Positions 16,919 to 25,868 are shown, numbered from the stretch's first letter. The stretch is 64,000 nucleotides of DNA from Izhakiella capsodis (GCF_900115045.1 NZ_FOVC01000006.1:62001-126000); one strand, 5' to 3'. The notes: generated by a model not told the origin, from the letters alone. Translations and numbers: made by a program.

Positions 16919-18208
16919 TTACTGGTTGTAGGCATTCTCACCGTGGCTGTTAACATCGAGCCCTTCCTGTTCGTGATCCTCAGGTACGCGCAGTCCAACA
17001 ATCATATCCGCCACTTTAAAACCAATCAGTGCAACTATCGCTGTCCAGATGATGGTAACGCCCACACTAAATAGTTGAACCCATATCTGATGCCCCATCG
17101 TTACACCTGCGGCATAGCCGACGCCGCCCAGAGTAGAAGAGGCAAAAACGCCGGTCAGGATACAGCCAACGATGCCACACACGCCGTGAACGCCAAATAC
17201 ATCGCAGGGATCGTCAACCTGCAACAAACGCTTCAGGCCGGAGACACCCCATACGCCAGCCACACCACCAATCAGGCCGATGAGTAATGCACCGCCTACA
17301 CCGACATAGCCACAGGCCGGCGTAATAGCAACCAGTCCGGCAATTGCTCCGGAGCACACCCCCAGCAAAGACGGTTTTCCACGCAGCACCCATTCGGCGA
17401 AGGTCCAGCTTAACATCGCGCCAGCCGTTGCCGTAACGGTGTTAAGAAAAGCCAGCGCGGCGATTTCATTTGCAGCACCAGCAGACCCTGCGTTGAAACC
17501 AAACCAGCCCACATAGAGGATGGAGGTTCCGGTAAACACCATTGGCAAGCTATGTGGCTTAAAGGCCTCTTTACCGAATCCGGCACGTTTACCAAGCAGG
17601 TAGGCACCCACCAACCCGCCTACGGCAGCGTTTATGTGAACGACAGTACCACCGGCAAAATCCATAGCGCCATCTGCTGCGAGAAATCCACCAGCCCAGA
17701 CCATATGCGCAATTGGCAGATAAGCCAGAGTTAACCAGATAATCGAGAAAATCAGCAGAGCCGAGAAGCGAATACGTTCAGCCAGCGCACCGACAATCAA
17801 TGCAACCGTAATACAGGCAAACGATGCCTGAAAGGCAATGTGAATATATTGGTAAAAAGAGCCCATCAATGCCGTAGGAGCAATGCCTTTGAGCATTCCC
17901 CAGCCTAAGCCACCAAAGAAGGCATTACCTTCGCTGAAAGCCAGCGAATAGCCGTACAGTACCCACAAGACACAAACCAGCGCAAAAGTGACTGAAACCT
18001 GAGTCATCATTGAGAGCACATTTTTACTGCGGATCAACCCGCCGTAAAACATTGCGACGCCGGGAATAGTCATGAACAATACCAGCGCTGTACAAATCAT
18101 CATAAATGCGTTATCAGCCTTATCGGCTACAGCAGGCGCCGCAGCCATCGCCAGCGATGGTAAAAATACCAGGCTTGCCAGTGCGGATTTCATCATTTTT
18201 TTATTCAT
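16919..18208 (-). CDS. amtB: Ammonium transporter AmtB
   Basis: Trimeric inner-membrane ammonium channel, 429 residues from MNKKMMKSALASLVFLPS, including a cleavable signal peptide ending AMA. Eleven membrane segments follow. Conserved pore segments include FYGGLIRSKNVLSMMTQ, the first pore histidine in LPIAHMVWAGG and the second in DVFGVHGVCGIVG. The C-terminal cytoplasmic tail (RVPEDHEQEGLDVNSHGENA) is the GlnK docking part. A GTG two codons upstream is closer to the AAGGGGA ribosome-binding site than optimal, so ATG 18208 is preferred. It is in an operon with glnK. Confidence 0.97.
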   Translation of the reverse strand: MNKKMMKSALASLVFLPSLAMAAAPAVADKADNAFMMICTALVLFMTIPGVAMFYGGLIRSKNVLSMMTQVSVTFALVCVLWVLYGYSLAFSEGNAFFGGLGWGMLKGIAPTALMGSFYQYIHIAFQASFACITVALIVGALAERIRFSALLIFSIIWLTLAYLPIAHMVWAGGFLAADGAMDFAGGTVVHINAAVGGLVGAYLLGKRAGFGKEAFKPHSLPMVFTGTSILYVGWFGFNAGSAGAANEIAALAFLNTVTATAGAMLSWTFAEWVLRGKPSLLGVCSGAIAGLVAITPACGYVGVGGALLIGLIGGVAGVWGVSGLKRLLQVDDPCDVFGVHGVCGIVGCILTGVFASSTLGGVGYAAGVTMGHQIWVQLFSVGVTIIWTAIVALIGFKVADMIVGLRVPEDHEQEGLDVNSHGENAYNQ

Positions 18209-18243
18209 TTTCACCGTCCCCTTACCCTATTGCTGCCAGATAG

Positions 18244-18582
18244 TTACAGCGCTGCCTCATCAACCTCGCCAGTACGGATACGGATCACCCGCTGCAATTC
18301 GGCAACAAAAATTTTGCCATCGCCAATCTTTCCGGTGTAAGCCGCTTTACTGATTACATCAATAACTTCATCGATCTGATCGTCTGCAATCGCAATATCA
18401 ATCTTCACTTTAGGCAAAAAGTTAACGCTATATTCAGCACCACGATACAACTCTGCGTGTCCTTTTTGACGCCCGAACCCTTTAACTTCGGTCACTGTCA
18501 GACCTTGAATACCTATAGAAGAGAGCGCCTCGCGGACATCCTCCAGCTTGAATGGCTTAATGACTACGGTAACCAGCTTCAT
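18244..18582 (-). CDS. glnK: Nitrogen regulatory PII protein GlnK
   Basis: 112-residue PII signal protein that plugs AmtB when nitrogen is plentiful. The T-loop carries the uridylylation site Tyr51 (ELYRGAEYSVNFLPK), and the ATP/2-oxoglutarate segment GKIGDGKIFV and C-terminal IRIRTGEVDEAAL are canonical. A GGAGGGG ribosome-binding site precedes the ATG. It is first gene of glnK-amtB, behind a sigma-54 promoter and an NtrC-like enhancer. GlnB and GlnK are close, but the pairing with amtB settles the call. Confidence 0.97.
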   Translation of the reverse strand: MKLVTVVIKPFKLEDVREALSSIGIQGLTVTEVKGFGRQKGHAELYRGAEYSVNFLPKVKIDIAIADDQIDEVIDVISKAAYTGKIGDGKIFVAELQRVIRIRTGEVDEAAL

Positions 18583-18636
18583 GTGATCCCCTCCAGGTAT
18601 TAGATAAGGTCAGACACCTTACATATGCTTTTTAAA

Positions 18637-18651
18637 GCAAAGGCTGTGCCA
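18637..18651 (-). promoter_or_regulatory. Sigma-54 promoter of glnK-amtB
   Basis: TGGCACAGCCTTTGC on the minus strand is a full match to the -24/-12 consensus TGGCAC-N5-TTGC, 55 bp upstream of the glnK ATG. Transcription under nitrogen limitation is expected. Confidence 0.93.
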
Positions 18652-18756
18652 AAAATGACGATAGTTAAATTTCCACCACGTTAAACATGGCTCGCGGGCC
18701 TCCCCACCAGATATTCGGGGAAAAATGGGGAAGAAAAAGGATACGGAAACAACGCT

Positions 18757-18775
18757 GCGCACTATTAAGGTGCGC
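18757..18775. promoter_or_regulatory. NtrC-type enhancer site
   Basis: Perfect dyad GCGCAC-N7-GTGCGC contains the NtrC half-site geometry GCAC-N7-GTGC. It lies about 105-125 bp upstream of the sigma-54 element, a normal enhancer distance. NtrC itself is not in this window. Confidence 0.75.
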
Positions 18776-18839
18776 CGTGCGTTAAAGCAGTGCGTTAACC
18801 GCGAATGGATGGTTGTACGCCGGTTTGTCGTAAAAAAGG

Positions 18840-20609
18840 CTAGATTTTTGAGATGACGTTTTCTGACAGCGCTTTACCGGCTTGCTGCAACTGGTACATT
18901 TGCCAATAGCGCCCTTTATGAGCCAGCAATTCTTCGTGACGCCCCTGCTCCACAGCCTGGCCTTGGTGCAAAACCATAATGTTTTCAGCATCAACAATGG
19001 TAGAAAGACGATGGGCAATCACCACCAGCGTTGTTTTCTCTCGTACTGCTCGTAGCGCCTGTTGGATAGCCTGTTCGGTACCTGAATCGATGTTTGCCGT
19101 GGCCTCATCAAGGATCAGTATCTCCGGGGGATCAACCAGCACCCGGGCCAGCGCCAACAGCTGCTTTTGCCCCACGGAGAGATTATTACCCTGCTCTCCC
19201 AGAGGCGTATGCAAGCCCTCGCTCATCGCCCGAGCCAACCCGGCCAGCTGCACGCTTTCCAATGCCTGCCAGATCACTGCCTCTGAGAGCGGTCGGCCCA
19301 GGGCAACGTTAGCGTAAAACGAGTCCGCCATAACAACCGGATCTTGCTGCACCATAGCAATGCCCTGACGCAGAGATCGATGGGAATAGTTCGATAGCGG
19401 CCGGCCAGATAACAAGATTGTGCCGTGTTGCGGGGAATAATAGCCCATCAGCAGACTGGCAAGAGTGCTTTTACCGCTGCCGGTGTGACCTACCAGCGCA
19501 ACGAAGCTTCTTGACGCGACCGACAGGTTAATATTTTGCAGCACCTTATGACCACTGCGGTAAGAAAAGCTCAGACCGCAGATAGTGATTTCACCATTCT
19601 GCATCGGCCGATCATCAGATCCATACGCCTGCCGTGGCGCGTCGATCAGCTCAAATATTCGCTCACCGGCAACCACCGCCTGTTGCAGCATCGACTGCTG
19701 AGTGGTTAGTTCAATCAACGGTTCATTGAGACGCCCAAGATAACTGATAAAAGCGTACAGAACGCCCACTTCCACTGAACCTGCATGAGAAAAACCAAAC
19801 AGCAGCATTAACCCGCACAAAATAAAGGCAGAAAACAGGCTCAGTAGCGGTCGCAGCAAAAAGCCATCAAGGCGCAACGTTTCCATACGTGCCAGGTAGT
19901 GAGAGCGACTCGTCTCTCCAATTCGCTCGCCAAAACGCGCCTGCTGGCGAAATTGCTGGATGACGCTCATTCCGTTAATAACTTCATTAAAACCGTTATT
20001 TATATCAGCAAGATAACTTCTAACGCGTCGGGCGATAGGGGTGCTGTAACGCTGATAAATGAGCATCACCGCCAGTACCAGTGGAAAAATAATCAGCGCA
20101 ACGAGCGCCATTTGCCAGTTAAGGCTGAACATAGCGATCAACATGGCACCGATCAATGCAGCGCTGCGTAACACTGTCGCCAGCACAGTAACATACAGAT
20201 CCCTGACCACTTCCGTATCGTTGGTTACGCGGGAAATAATCTGCCCTACCGGCTGCATATCGAAGGTGCTAAGTGGCTGATGTAATGCCGCGTCCATGAC
20301 GTCGCTACGCAGGCGTTGCACCACGCCAACCGCCACCTGGCTGAACAGCATCGACTGACCATAGTGAAGTAACGCAGCCAGTACCTGTAACAGCACAAAC
20401 GCAGAAAATATGCAGATAACTGGTCCGAGTGGCATGCTTCGCTGTGCAACCATATTATCGATAAAATAACTGATCAAAACTGGCCCAAGCACTTCTGCAC
20501 AAGCAGCAATCCACAACATAAGTACAGCTTTTATTATTGGCTTACGCCAGAGAGAACTATAGCCAAGCAGTCGGCGTAGCGTTGGCCAAAGCTGAAAAAC
20601 ATTAGCCAC
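18840..20609 (-). CDS. mdlB: MdlB-type heterodimeric ABC exporter subunit
   Basis: Half-transporter of 589 residues: an N-terminal six-helix export domain and a C-terminal ATPase. Walker A is GHTGSGKST around residue 370, the signature is the variant LSVGQKQLL and Walker B is ILILDEATANID. The GTG at 20609 aligns residue for residue with the E. coli start (QLWPTLRRLLGY after five residues), and GAGG lies 9 nt before it. It overlaps the mdlA stop by eight bases. It pairs with MdlA; the E. coli substrate is not firmly established. Confidence 0.94.
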   Translation of the reverse strand: MANVFQLWPTLRRLLGYSSLWRKPIIKAVLMLWIAACAEVLGPVLISYFIDNMVAQRSMPLGPVICIFSAFVLLQVLAALLHYGQSMLFSQVAVGVVQRLRSDVMDAALHQPLSTFDMQPVGQIISRVTNDTEVVRDLYVTVLATVLRSAALIGAMLIAMFSLNWQMALVALIIFPLVLAVMLIYQRYSTPIARRVRSYLADINNGFNEVINGMSVIQQFRQQARFGERIGETSRSHYLARMETLRLDGFLLRPLLSLFSAFILCGLMLLFGFSHAGSVEVGVLYAFISYLGRLNEPLIELTTQQSMLQQAVVAGERIFELIDAPRQAYGSDDRPMQNGEITICGLSFSYRSGHKVLQNINLSVASRSFVALVGHTGSGKSTLASLLMGYYSPQHGTILLSGRPLSNYSHRSLRQGIAMVQQDPVVMADSFYANVALGRPLSEAVIWQALESVQLAGLARAMSEGLHTPLGEQGNNLSVGQKQLLALARVLVDPPEILILDEATANIDSGTEQAIQQALRAVREKTTLVVIAHRLSTIVDAENIMVLHQGQAVEQGRHEELLAHKGRYWQMYQLQQAGKALSENVISKI

Positions 20610-22368
20610 AGTAAGGCACCTCGTGATCCTCATCTTCCAGCGCCGCTTCTAACTGCTGATACCGGTACATATCCTGATACCAGCCCGGCCGCTGGATGAG
20701 CTGGCTGTGTGTTCCTCGCTGCTCCACTGCGCCCATTTTCAATACCAACGTTTCATTCGCTTCCACTAAAGCCGACAAGCGATGGGCACTGATGATGAGT
20801 GTTTTTCCGCACCCCCAGCGCCGTAAATTGTGCAGGATTTGGTGCTCAGTCCGCCCGTCTACTGCGGATAGCGCATCGTCAAGGATCAGAATTTCTGCAT
20901 TGAGTAGTAGTGCCCGCGCAATTGAAATACGCTGTTTTTGTCCTCCCGACATCATAACGCCGCGCTCCCCCACTTGAGTCTCATACCCCTGCGGCAGGTG
21001 CAAAATATCATCATGAACACTCGCCAGACGCGCAGCCTGCTCAATTTCTTCGCGACTTGCACCGGGACGTCCAAGTGCTATGTTATTAGCCACCGTGTCG
21101 GAAAACAAAAAAGGCGTCTGATTGACCACAGCCAGGCGACTGCGCCAGCTATCCAGCCGGAAAAGCGTTAATGACTTTCCGTGAAAGCGAATTTCACCTT
21201 GCTCAATATCAAAATGACGCTGAATCAAACTCAGTAGCGTGCTTTTTCCGCTGCCGGTAGGACCGCAAAGTCCCAGCATCTGTCCCGGCTTAAGGTCCAC
21301 AATCAAATGAAGTAAGGCAGTCTGCCGGCTACCAGGATAGCTAAACTGACGAACCGCAATCTGCAGTAATCCACGCCCCTGTGGTACAGTAACGAAACCA
21401 TCTACAACGGTCGGCACCTCGGCCAGTAGCGCCTGAATACGTGTCCAGGCCGCACTGCCGCGCTCAACGATATTAAACATCCAGGCCAGTGCTAACATCG
21501 GCCAAATCATCAATCCCAGATACATGATGAAACTGGTCAGCTGTCCGAGGGATAAAATTCCCCTCCATACCATCCAGCTTCCACCCCCCATCGCCAGCAA
21601 ATTTGACAAACCAACTGCCAGATAAATCGTGGGGTCAAAACGGGCATCGATCTGAGCGACGCGCATGTTCTTTGCACCCGTGTCGCCAGCGATTGCGGTA
21701 AACTTTTTTGACTGATGCTCTTCAAGACCAAACGCTTTGATCATGCGTATACTACTAAGACTTTCCTGAACCTGATCGTTTAGCGAGGAAAAAGCCGCCT
21801 GCGCAGTTTTAAAGCGTTGATGTAATTGCTCACCATAGCGGTGGATGATCACCGCCATGATCGGCATGGGGAGTAAAGCCAGCAGTGTCAACTGCCAGCT
21901 AATAGAAGTACTCATTACCAGCAAGACCATGATGCCCATCACCAGCGAATCCACTAGCGTCAACACGCCTTCGCCAGCAGCAAACACTACCCGATCAACG
22001 TCATTGGTCGCTCTGGCGATAAGGTCACCGGTACGGTGGCGCAGATAGAAAGCAGGATGCTGGCGGCTCAACTGGCGATAAAAGTCCTCTCTTAGCTCTA
22101 CCGCCAGCTGGTATGAGGCGCCGAAGAGCAATATACGCCACACATAGCGCAGCAGATAAGTTATCAGGGCGGCCAACAGCATCAGACCAATCCACATGAG
22201 CAACGTCGCGCTTGTCATGCGCTGTTGAGCCACTCCGTCGACGATGACTCCTACCAGTTTTGGCGGTATAAGCTGAAGCAGCGCTATTATTACTAACAGC
22301 GATACCGCTCCAAGATAGCGACGCCATTCGCGCAGGAAAAAGTGACGAAGTTGACTGAACAGTCTCAC
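20602..22368 (-). CDS. mdlA: MdlA-type heterodimeric ABC exporter subunit
   Basis: 588-residue half-transporter (E. coli 590). It starts MRLFSQLRHFFLREWRRYL, with six membrane helices and conserved transmembrane-domain segments RHRTGDLIARATNDVDRVVFAAGEG and GGGSWMVWRGILSLGQ. The ATPase has Walker A GPTGSGKST near residue 352, signature MSGGQKQRISIARAL and Walker B LILDDALSAVD, with aspartate in place of the catalytic glutamate, which makes this the degenerate site of a heterodimer. It lies 27 bp downstream of decR and is coupled to mdlB by overlap. Confidence 0.95.
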   Translation of the reverse strand: MRLFSQLRHFFLREWRRYLGAVSLLVIIALLQLIPPKLVGVIVDGVAQQRMTSATLLMWIGLMLLAALITYLLRYVWRILLFGASYQLAVELREDFYRQLSRQHPAFYLRHRTGDLIARATNDVDRVVFAAGEGVLTLVDSLVMGIMVLLVMSTSISWQLTLLALLPMPIMAVIIHRYGEQLHQRFKTAQAAFSSLNDQVQESLSSIRMIKAFGLEEHQSKKFTAIAGDTGAKNMRVAQIDARFDPTIYLAVGLSNLLAMGGGSWMVWRGILSLGQLTSFIMYLGLMIWPMLALAWMFNIVERGSAAWTRIQALLAEVPTVVDGFVTVPQGRGLLQIAVRQFSYPGSRQTALLHLIVDLKPGQMLGLCGPTGSGKSTLLSLIQRHFDIEQGEIRFHGKSLTLFRLDSWRSRLAVVNQTPFLFSDTVANNIALGRPGASREEIEQAARLASVHDDILHLPQGYETQVGERGVMMSGGQKQRISIARALLLNAEILILDDALSAVDGRTEHQILHNLRRWGCGKTLIISAHRLSALVEANETLVLKMGAVEQRGTHSQLIQRPGWYQDMYRYQQLEAALEDEDHEVPYCG

Positions 22369-22395
22369 AAAAAAACCTCAATTAACGAGCGAATT

Positions 22396-22890
22396 TCAGG
22401 CCTCGTGTATCAGCACTGGCAGTGCAGTAGTGTATTTTATTTCCTCCATTGCAAAACTGGAAGTTACGTCAATGAGTCCATCAACGTTATTTAGCAGCTT
22501 TTTATAAAGCGCATCATAGCTTTTCATATCCGCCACCTGAACATGCAGCAAATAGTCATACTCACCTGCCATACGATAAAAGGCCATGACTTCCGGCATG
22601 ACTTGCACCGCTTCGGCAAACTGCCCGAGCCATTCCCGGTTGTGCTGCTGCGTTTTAATCATCATAAATGCCGTAAGCGATAACCCAAGCTTCTCATTAT
22701 TAAGCAGCGCTACTTTACTAAGGATATATCCCTCATCCTCCAGACGTTTCAGACGCTTCCAGCATGGAGTTGTCGTCAAATGTACTGCATCCGCCAGCGC
22801 CTGCAGAGATAGCATACAATCCTTCTGCAGCAAATTAAGCAGCATAAGATCTTTATCATCGAGGTTATTGTTTAGCAAAAATTTCTCCAA
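22396..22890 (-). CDS. decR: Lrp/AsnC-family regulator DecR
   Basis: 164-residue Lrp-type regulator. The N-terminal helix-turn-helix (LQALADAVHLTTTPCWKRLKRL) and the C-terminal RAM domain (FYRMAGEYDYLLHVQVADM; SFAMEEIKYTTALP) match E. coli DecR/YbaO closely. The N-terminus here is longer by about a dozen residues (MEKFLLNNNLDD). E. coli DecR activates cysteine detoxification. It lies upstream of mdlAB as in E. coli, but here it is divergent from an EamA exporter, a likely additional target. Confidence 0.92.
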   Translation of the reverse strand: MEKFLLNNNLDDKDLMLLNLLQKDCMLSLQALADAVHLTTTPCWKRLKRLEDEGYILSKVALLNNEKLGLSLTAFMMIKTQQHNREWLGQFAEAVQVMPEVMAFYRMAGEYDYLLHVQVADMKSYDALYKKLLNNVDGLIDVTSSFAMEEIKYTTALPVLIHEA

Positions 22891-22979
22891 AAAGAGATTT
22901 ACGTAGTGCCATTATAGTAACCTTTTCTCTCATATTTTGGTTAATATGCACAAATTAATATACCTCAGGGAAAGTCAGC

Positions 22980-23915
22980 ATGAACCAGAAAATAAAACGG
23001 AACCTACTAATCAGCGGGTTATTCATCGCTGTTGCTTTGACATGGGGTACGACCTGGATGGCAATGAAAATTACCGTGGCGACGGTTCCCCCGATATTCG
23101 CCACCGGCCTACGCTTTCTCTGTGCGTCACCGCTGCTGATAGCGCTGGCGCGCTACAAAAAAGCGCCGCTGCTATTTCCTGCCGGGCAGCGGTTTTTCCA
23201 GCTTGCCGTAATGTTGTTTTATTTTGCAATTCCCTTTACGTTGATGATCTATGGGGAACGTTTTACTACTTCCAGCCTGGCGGCCATTATTTTCGCCACC
23301 ATGCCAGCGGCAGTACTCGCGGCCTCAATGATTTTCCTTGGGGAAAAAACCAGTTTACAACAGCTGATTGGCCTGGCAATCAGTACCGTCACACTTTGTA
23401 CTATTCTGTGGCAGGAAACACATTCCAGAGGTGACAGTTTACTGCAGGGAATTACAGCCCTGGTTGCCGCCGTTCTGATTCACGCTACCATGTACGTACA
23501 GTGTAAAAAGCGCTGTGCGGGAATTTCTGTATTGAGCTATAACGCCTTGCCTTGCCTGGGGGCGGGTATGCTACTCACACTGATCGGATTAAGCGAAGCT
23601 CCTGACTTCAGCCATTTTGCACCTCAGGCGCTGCTGGCAATTGCCTATCTGGGCATTGTAGCGGGTGTTGGCGGCATCCTGTGCTACTTTGCTTTGCAGC
23701 AGTTTGCTAAACCTTTTCAAGCCTCACTTGTGTTCCTGGTTTTCCCCTTGGTGGCGATAGCTCTTGAAAACCAGCTAAGTGGTACGAGCATCAGCCGGGA
23801 TTCACTGCTGCTGCTTATCCCCTTTTTATCAGGGATACTGCTAACTCTCTATCGTGGGCCAGCTTCCAAACCACAGGTTTCGACGGCCACCAATAACACT
23901 CGCCAGGTAAGCTAG
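22980..23915 (+). CDS. DMT superfamily exporter, EamA family
   Basis: 311-residue membrane protein with ten hydrophobic segments in two EamA repeats. The start AVALTWGTTWMAMKI is the family's typical first helix, and GLRFLCASPLLIALARY and GVGGILCYFALQQFA fall in the repeats. The substrate cannot be read from sequence; relatives export amino acids or metabolites. An AGGGA ribosome-binding site precedes the ATG. It occupies the position of cof in E. coli and is divergent from the Lrp-type decR across 89 bp, a common regulator-exporter arrangement. The C-terminal 20 residues are polar and variable. Confidence 0.9.
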   Translation: MNQKIKRNLLISGLFIAVALTWGTTWMAMKITVATVPPIFATGLRFLCASPLLIALARYKKAPLLFPAGQRFFQLAVMLFYFAIPFTLMIYGERFTTSSLAAIIFATMPAAVLAASMIFLGEKTSLQQLIGLAISTVTLCTILWQETHSRGDSLLQGITALVAAVLIHATMYVQCKKRCAGISVLSYNALPCLGAGMLLTLIGLSEAPDFSHFAPQALLAIAYLGIVAGVGGILCYFALQQFAKPFQASLVFLVFPLVAIALENQLSGTSISRDSLLLLIPFLSGILLTLYRGPASKPQVSTATNNTRQVS

Positions 23916-24519
23916 TTTATTGATATCAATAAAACCAGGCGTTCAAGCCCGGCACTGTTTAAAACACCACTATATTCGAGGGTGAACAGGCGGGGTAGGG
24001 TTTACACCAACAATGATTGAGAAAATGGTAAGCATGCTGCGTCGCACATAGATCAATGACAAGCAGTGGTGACAGTCCCGCACTCAGACGAAACAGTGGA
24101 CATATCTACAAAACACACTAAGGACGAACAACAAAGATGTGCTCCCGCTGCTATACGTTCAACCGGCACAACTTGTTGTGCTCTCCAATAAGGCAACGTT
24201 TCGTCTTGTAGTGAGCCATAGTCCTTCCCAGAGTCACCAGCTGACCAACTTTAACGTTGTACCGGTCAGACAGGGCGAACACAGTCTGTAGCATCTGAGG
24301 CGTCCACCGGGGGAATCAATTCAATATGAGTGAGCATCCGTTGGAGCGCTCTGCAAGTGTGATATTTGCTTTATGACATCAGCTAACGGCTTAAGTCTGC
24401 ACACTACCTACATTGCTTAACGAAGCGGATTTACTCAAACAGCTATTATTGAAGGTTAATGATACCAGCGCGGATCAACCTTTCTGACTTGCCCATCATA
24501 AGCCTGGTGGCGATTCATC
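23916..24519. other. 604 bp without a recognisable intact gene
   Basis: No reading frame over about 65 codons with family sequence. A plus frame around 24128-24290 and a minus frame at 24315-24151 (containing SDRYNVKVGQLVTLG) look faintly protein-like, but I recognise neither. In E. coli this interval holds cof and most of ybaE, so it is best read as decayed sequence, with the ybaE remnant following. Confidence 0.5.
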
Positions 24520-24630
24520 CTGCCCTCTTATCATCGCTTTCAACCCAACGCGCCGTCCGACGCGAAAGATATACATCTGAAGGCCAGGGAGGATGTAATT
24601 TCACCAGGGCGTGGCGTGGCTCCGGGATAA
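24520..24630 (+). pseudogene. ybaE: Remnant of ybaE (SgrR-like) C-terminus
   Basis: The frame from 24520 reads SYHRFQPNAPSDAKDIHLKAR and then loses the frame. It aligns with the YbaE C-terminus, where YHYR...SAPPGVNGVRLTPR precedes the final GWF segment: shared YH, AP, then V/I-x-L-x-x-R at identical spacing. A GWDFF-like segment reappears in another frame near 24640. Position and strand, directly upstream of queC, are those of ybaE in E. coli. Only about 35 codons of a roughly 566-residue gene remain recognisable. The call rests on my recollection of the family, not on a search. Confidence 0.5.
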
Positions 24631-24698
24631 GATGATCCGGCTGGGATTTCTTCGCTGCTAACGCTACCATATGCATCTGAATTAACCGGAGAGAAGAG

Positions 24699-25394
24699 AT
24701 GAAGCGTGCGGTTGTAGTTTTTAGCGGAGGTCAGGATTCAACAACCTGTCTGATCCAGGCACTGGCACAGTATGAGGATGTCCACTGCATAACATTTGAC
24801 TACGGTCAGCGTCACCGGGCAGAAATTGATACCGCCAGACATTTAAGTGCGCATCTGGGCGTCAGCGCGCATAAAGTGCTGGACGTAACCCTGCTCAACG
24901 AACTGGCAATCAGCAGCCTGACGCGCGACAACATACCAATTCCGAATTATGATCCTGATGCGAACAGTCTACCCAATACTTTTGTCCCAGGCCGTAACAT
25001 CCTTTTTCTGACGCTCTCTTCTATTTATGCTTATCAGGTCGACGCTGAGGCCGTGATCACTGGTGTTTGTGAAACAGATTTTTCCGGCTATCCCGACTGT
25101 CGGGATGAGTTCGTAAAAGCGCTGAATCATGCCGTCAAACTGGGTATGGCCCGCACGATTCGTTTTGAAACACCATTAATGTGGCTTAACAAGGCGGAAA
25201 CATGGGCGCTAGCTGACTACTGGCAGCAACTCGATTTAGTTCGCACAAAAACGCTTACCTGTTATAACGGTATTCAGGGAGATGGCTGCGGTGAATGTGC
25301 AGCCTGTCATCTGCGCGCCAATGGTCTTCAGCAGTACCAGCAAAACCCCACAACCATCATGCAGGCAATGAAAAGCAAAACAGGCCTCACCTGA
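24699..25394 (+). CDS. queC: 7-cyano-7-deazaguanine synthase
   Basis: Converts CDG to preQ0 with ATP and ammonia in the queuosine pathway. It has 231 residues, as in E. coli. The N-terminal PP-loop motif is FSGGQDSTTCL (residues 8-18), followed by DYGQRH and FVPGRNILFL. The zinc site is at the C-terminus: LTCYNG then GDGCGECAACHLRANG. A GGAGAG ribosome-binding site precedes the ATG. tgt and queA of the same pathway lie at the right end of this window. Confidence 0.97.
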   Translation: MKRAVVVFSGGQDSTTCLIQALAQYEDVHCITFDYGQRHRAEIDTARHLSAHLGVSAHKVLDVTLLNELAISSLTRDNIPIPNYDPDANSLPNTFVPGRNILFLTLSSIYAYQVDAEAVITGVCETDFSGYPDCRDEFVKALNHAVKLGMARTIRFETPLMWLNKAETWALADYWQQLDLVRTKTLTCYNGIQGDGCGECAACHLRANGLQQYQQNPTTIMQAMKSKTGLT

Positions 25395-25436
25395 AACCGG
25401 TTTTGTTCTTATTGAAGCGAAATTACACCGCCGACA

Positions 25437-25855
25437 TTATTTGTTCACACTGCTTAGCCGCTGCCTCAACTCTCCCTCCATTGGCAGTGCTTTATGTGTT
25501 TTCAGATCTATGCACACAAAAGTCAGTCAGGCATAGGCTATCACTGCACCATCAGGTGACAACGTGATCGTCTGGCTGATAACACCGCTATGCCGACAAA
25601 ATTCAACCAGCTCACTTGCCACTCTCAGTACATCCTCTAATAGTGCTGGGCGGCAAAAGTTAATGTTGATGTTGATGTTGATGTTGATGTTGATGTTGAT
25701 GTTGATGTTGATCACCACAAAACCGTATTGACTTTCTTGCAACCAGCGGAAAAGTGGCTCCTGCCCCAGCCAATGCGCCAATAAGAGGCCGGACCAACTG
25801 GTGCGACCTCAAGGCATGGCAGCCATGTTGGATAAATCCATTCGGTCAGTAACGT
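25437..25855 (-). pseudogene. tesC: Broken tesC/fadM (YbaW) long-chain acyl-CoA thioesterase
   Basis: Hotdog thioesterase relic. The middle is clear: LGQEPLFRWLQESQYGFVV, then an expanded Ile-Asn repeat, then FCRPALLEDVLRVASEL and SGVISQTITLSPDG. Three lesions are visible. The N-terminal region, which should read like DVYQHVNNARYLEFLEEARW, is scrambled by indels and carries a TGA. The Ile-Asn core (NININ in E. coli) has grown to nine Ile-Asn pairs. A TGA (25529-25527) interrupts the frame inside the conserved end, after which LTFVCIDLKTHKALPMEGEL continues in frame to TAA 25437. No start codon with family sequence remains. Neighbours queC and ybaV are as in E. coli. Confidence 0.9.
25659..25712. 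repeat. Hexanucleotide microsatellite (GTTGAT)8 within the tesC relic
   Basis: Eight perfect tandem copies of GTTGAT (25665-25712), preceded by one variant copy GTTAAT (25659-25664). On the minus strand they are ATCAAC codon pairs encoding Ile-Asn. Repeat number is the kind that changes by replication slippage without shifting frame. Confidence 0.97.
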
Positions 25856-25868
25856 AATGAGGGCACGA

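Noticed and set aside
25659..25712. Short tandem repeat considered as a CRISPR array or iteron set
   Set aside because: Units are six bases without spacers and fall in the reading frame of a thioesterase relic, encoding Ile-Asn; this is a microsatellite.
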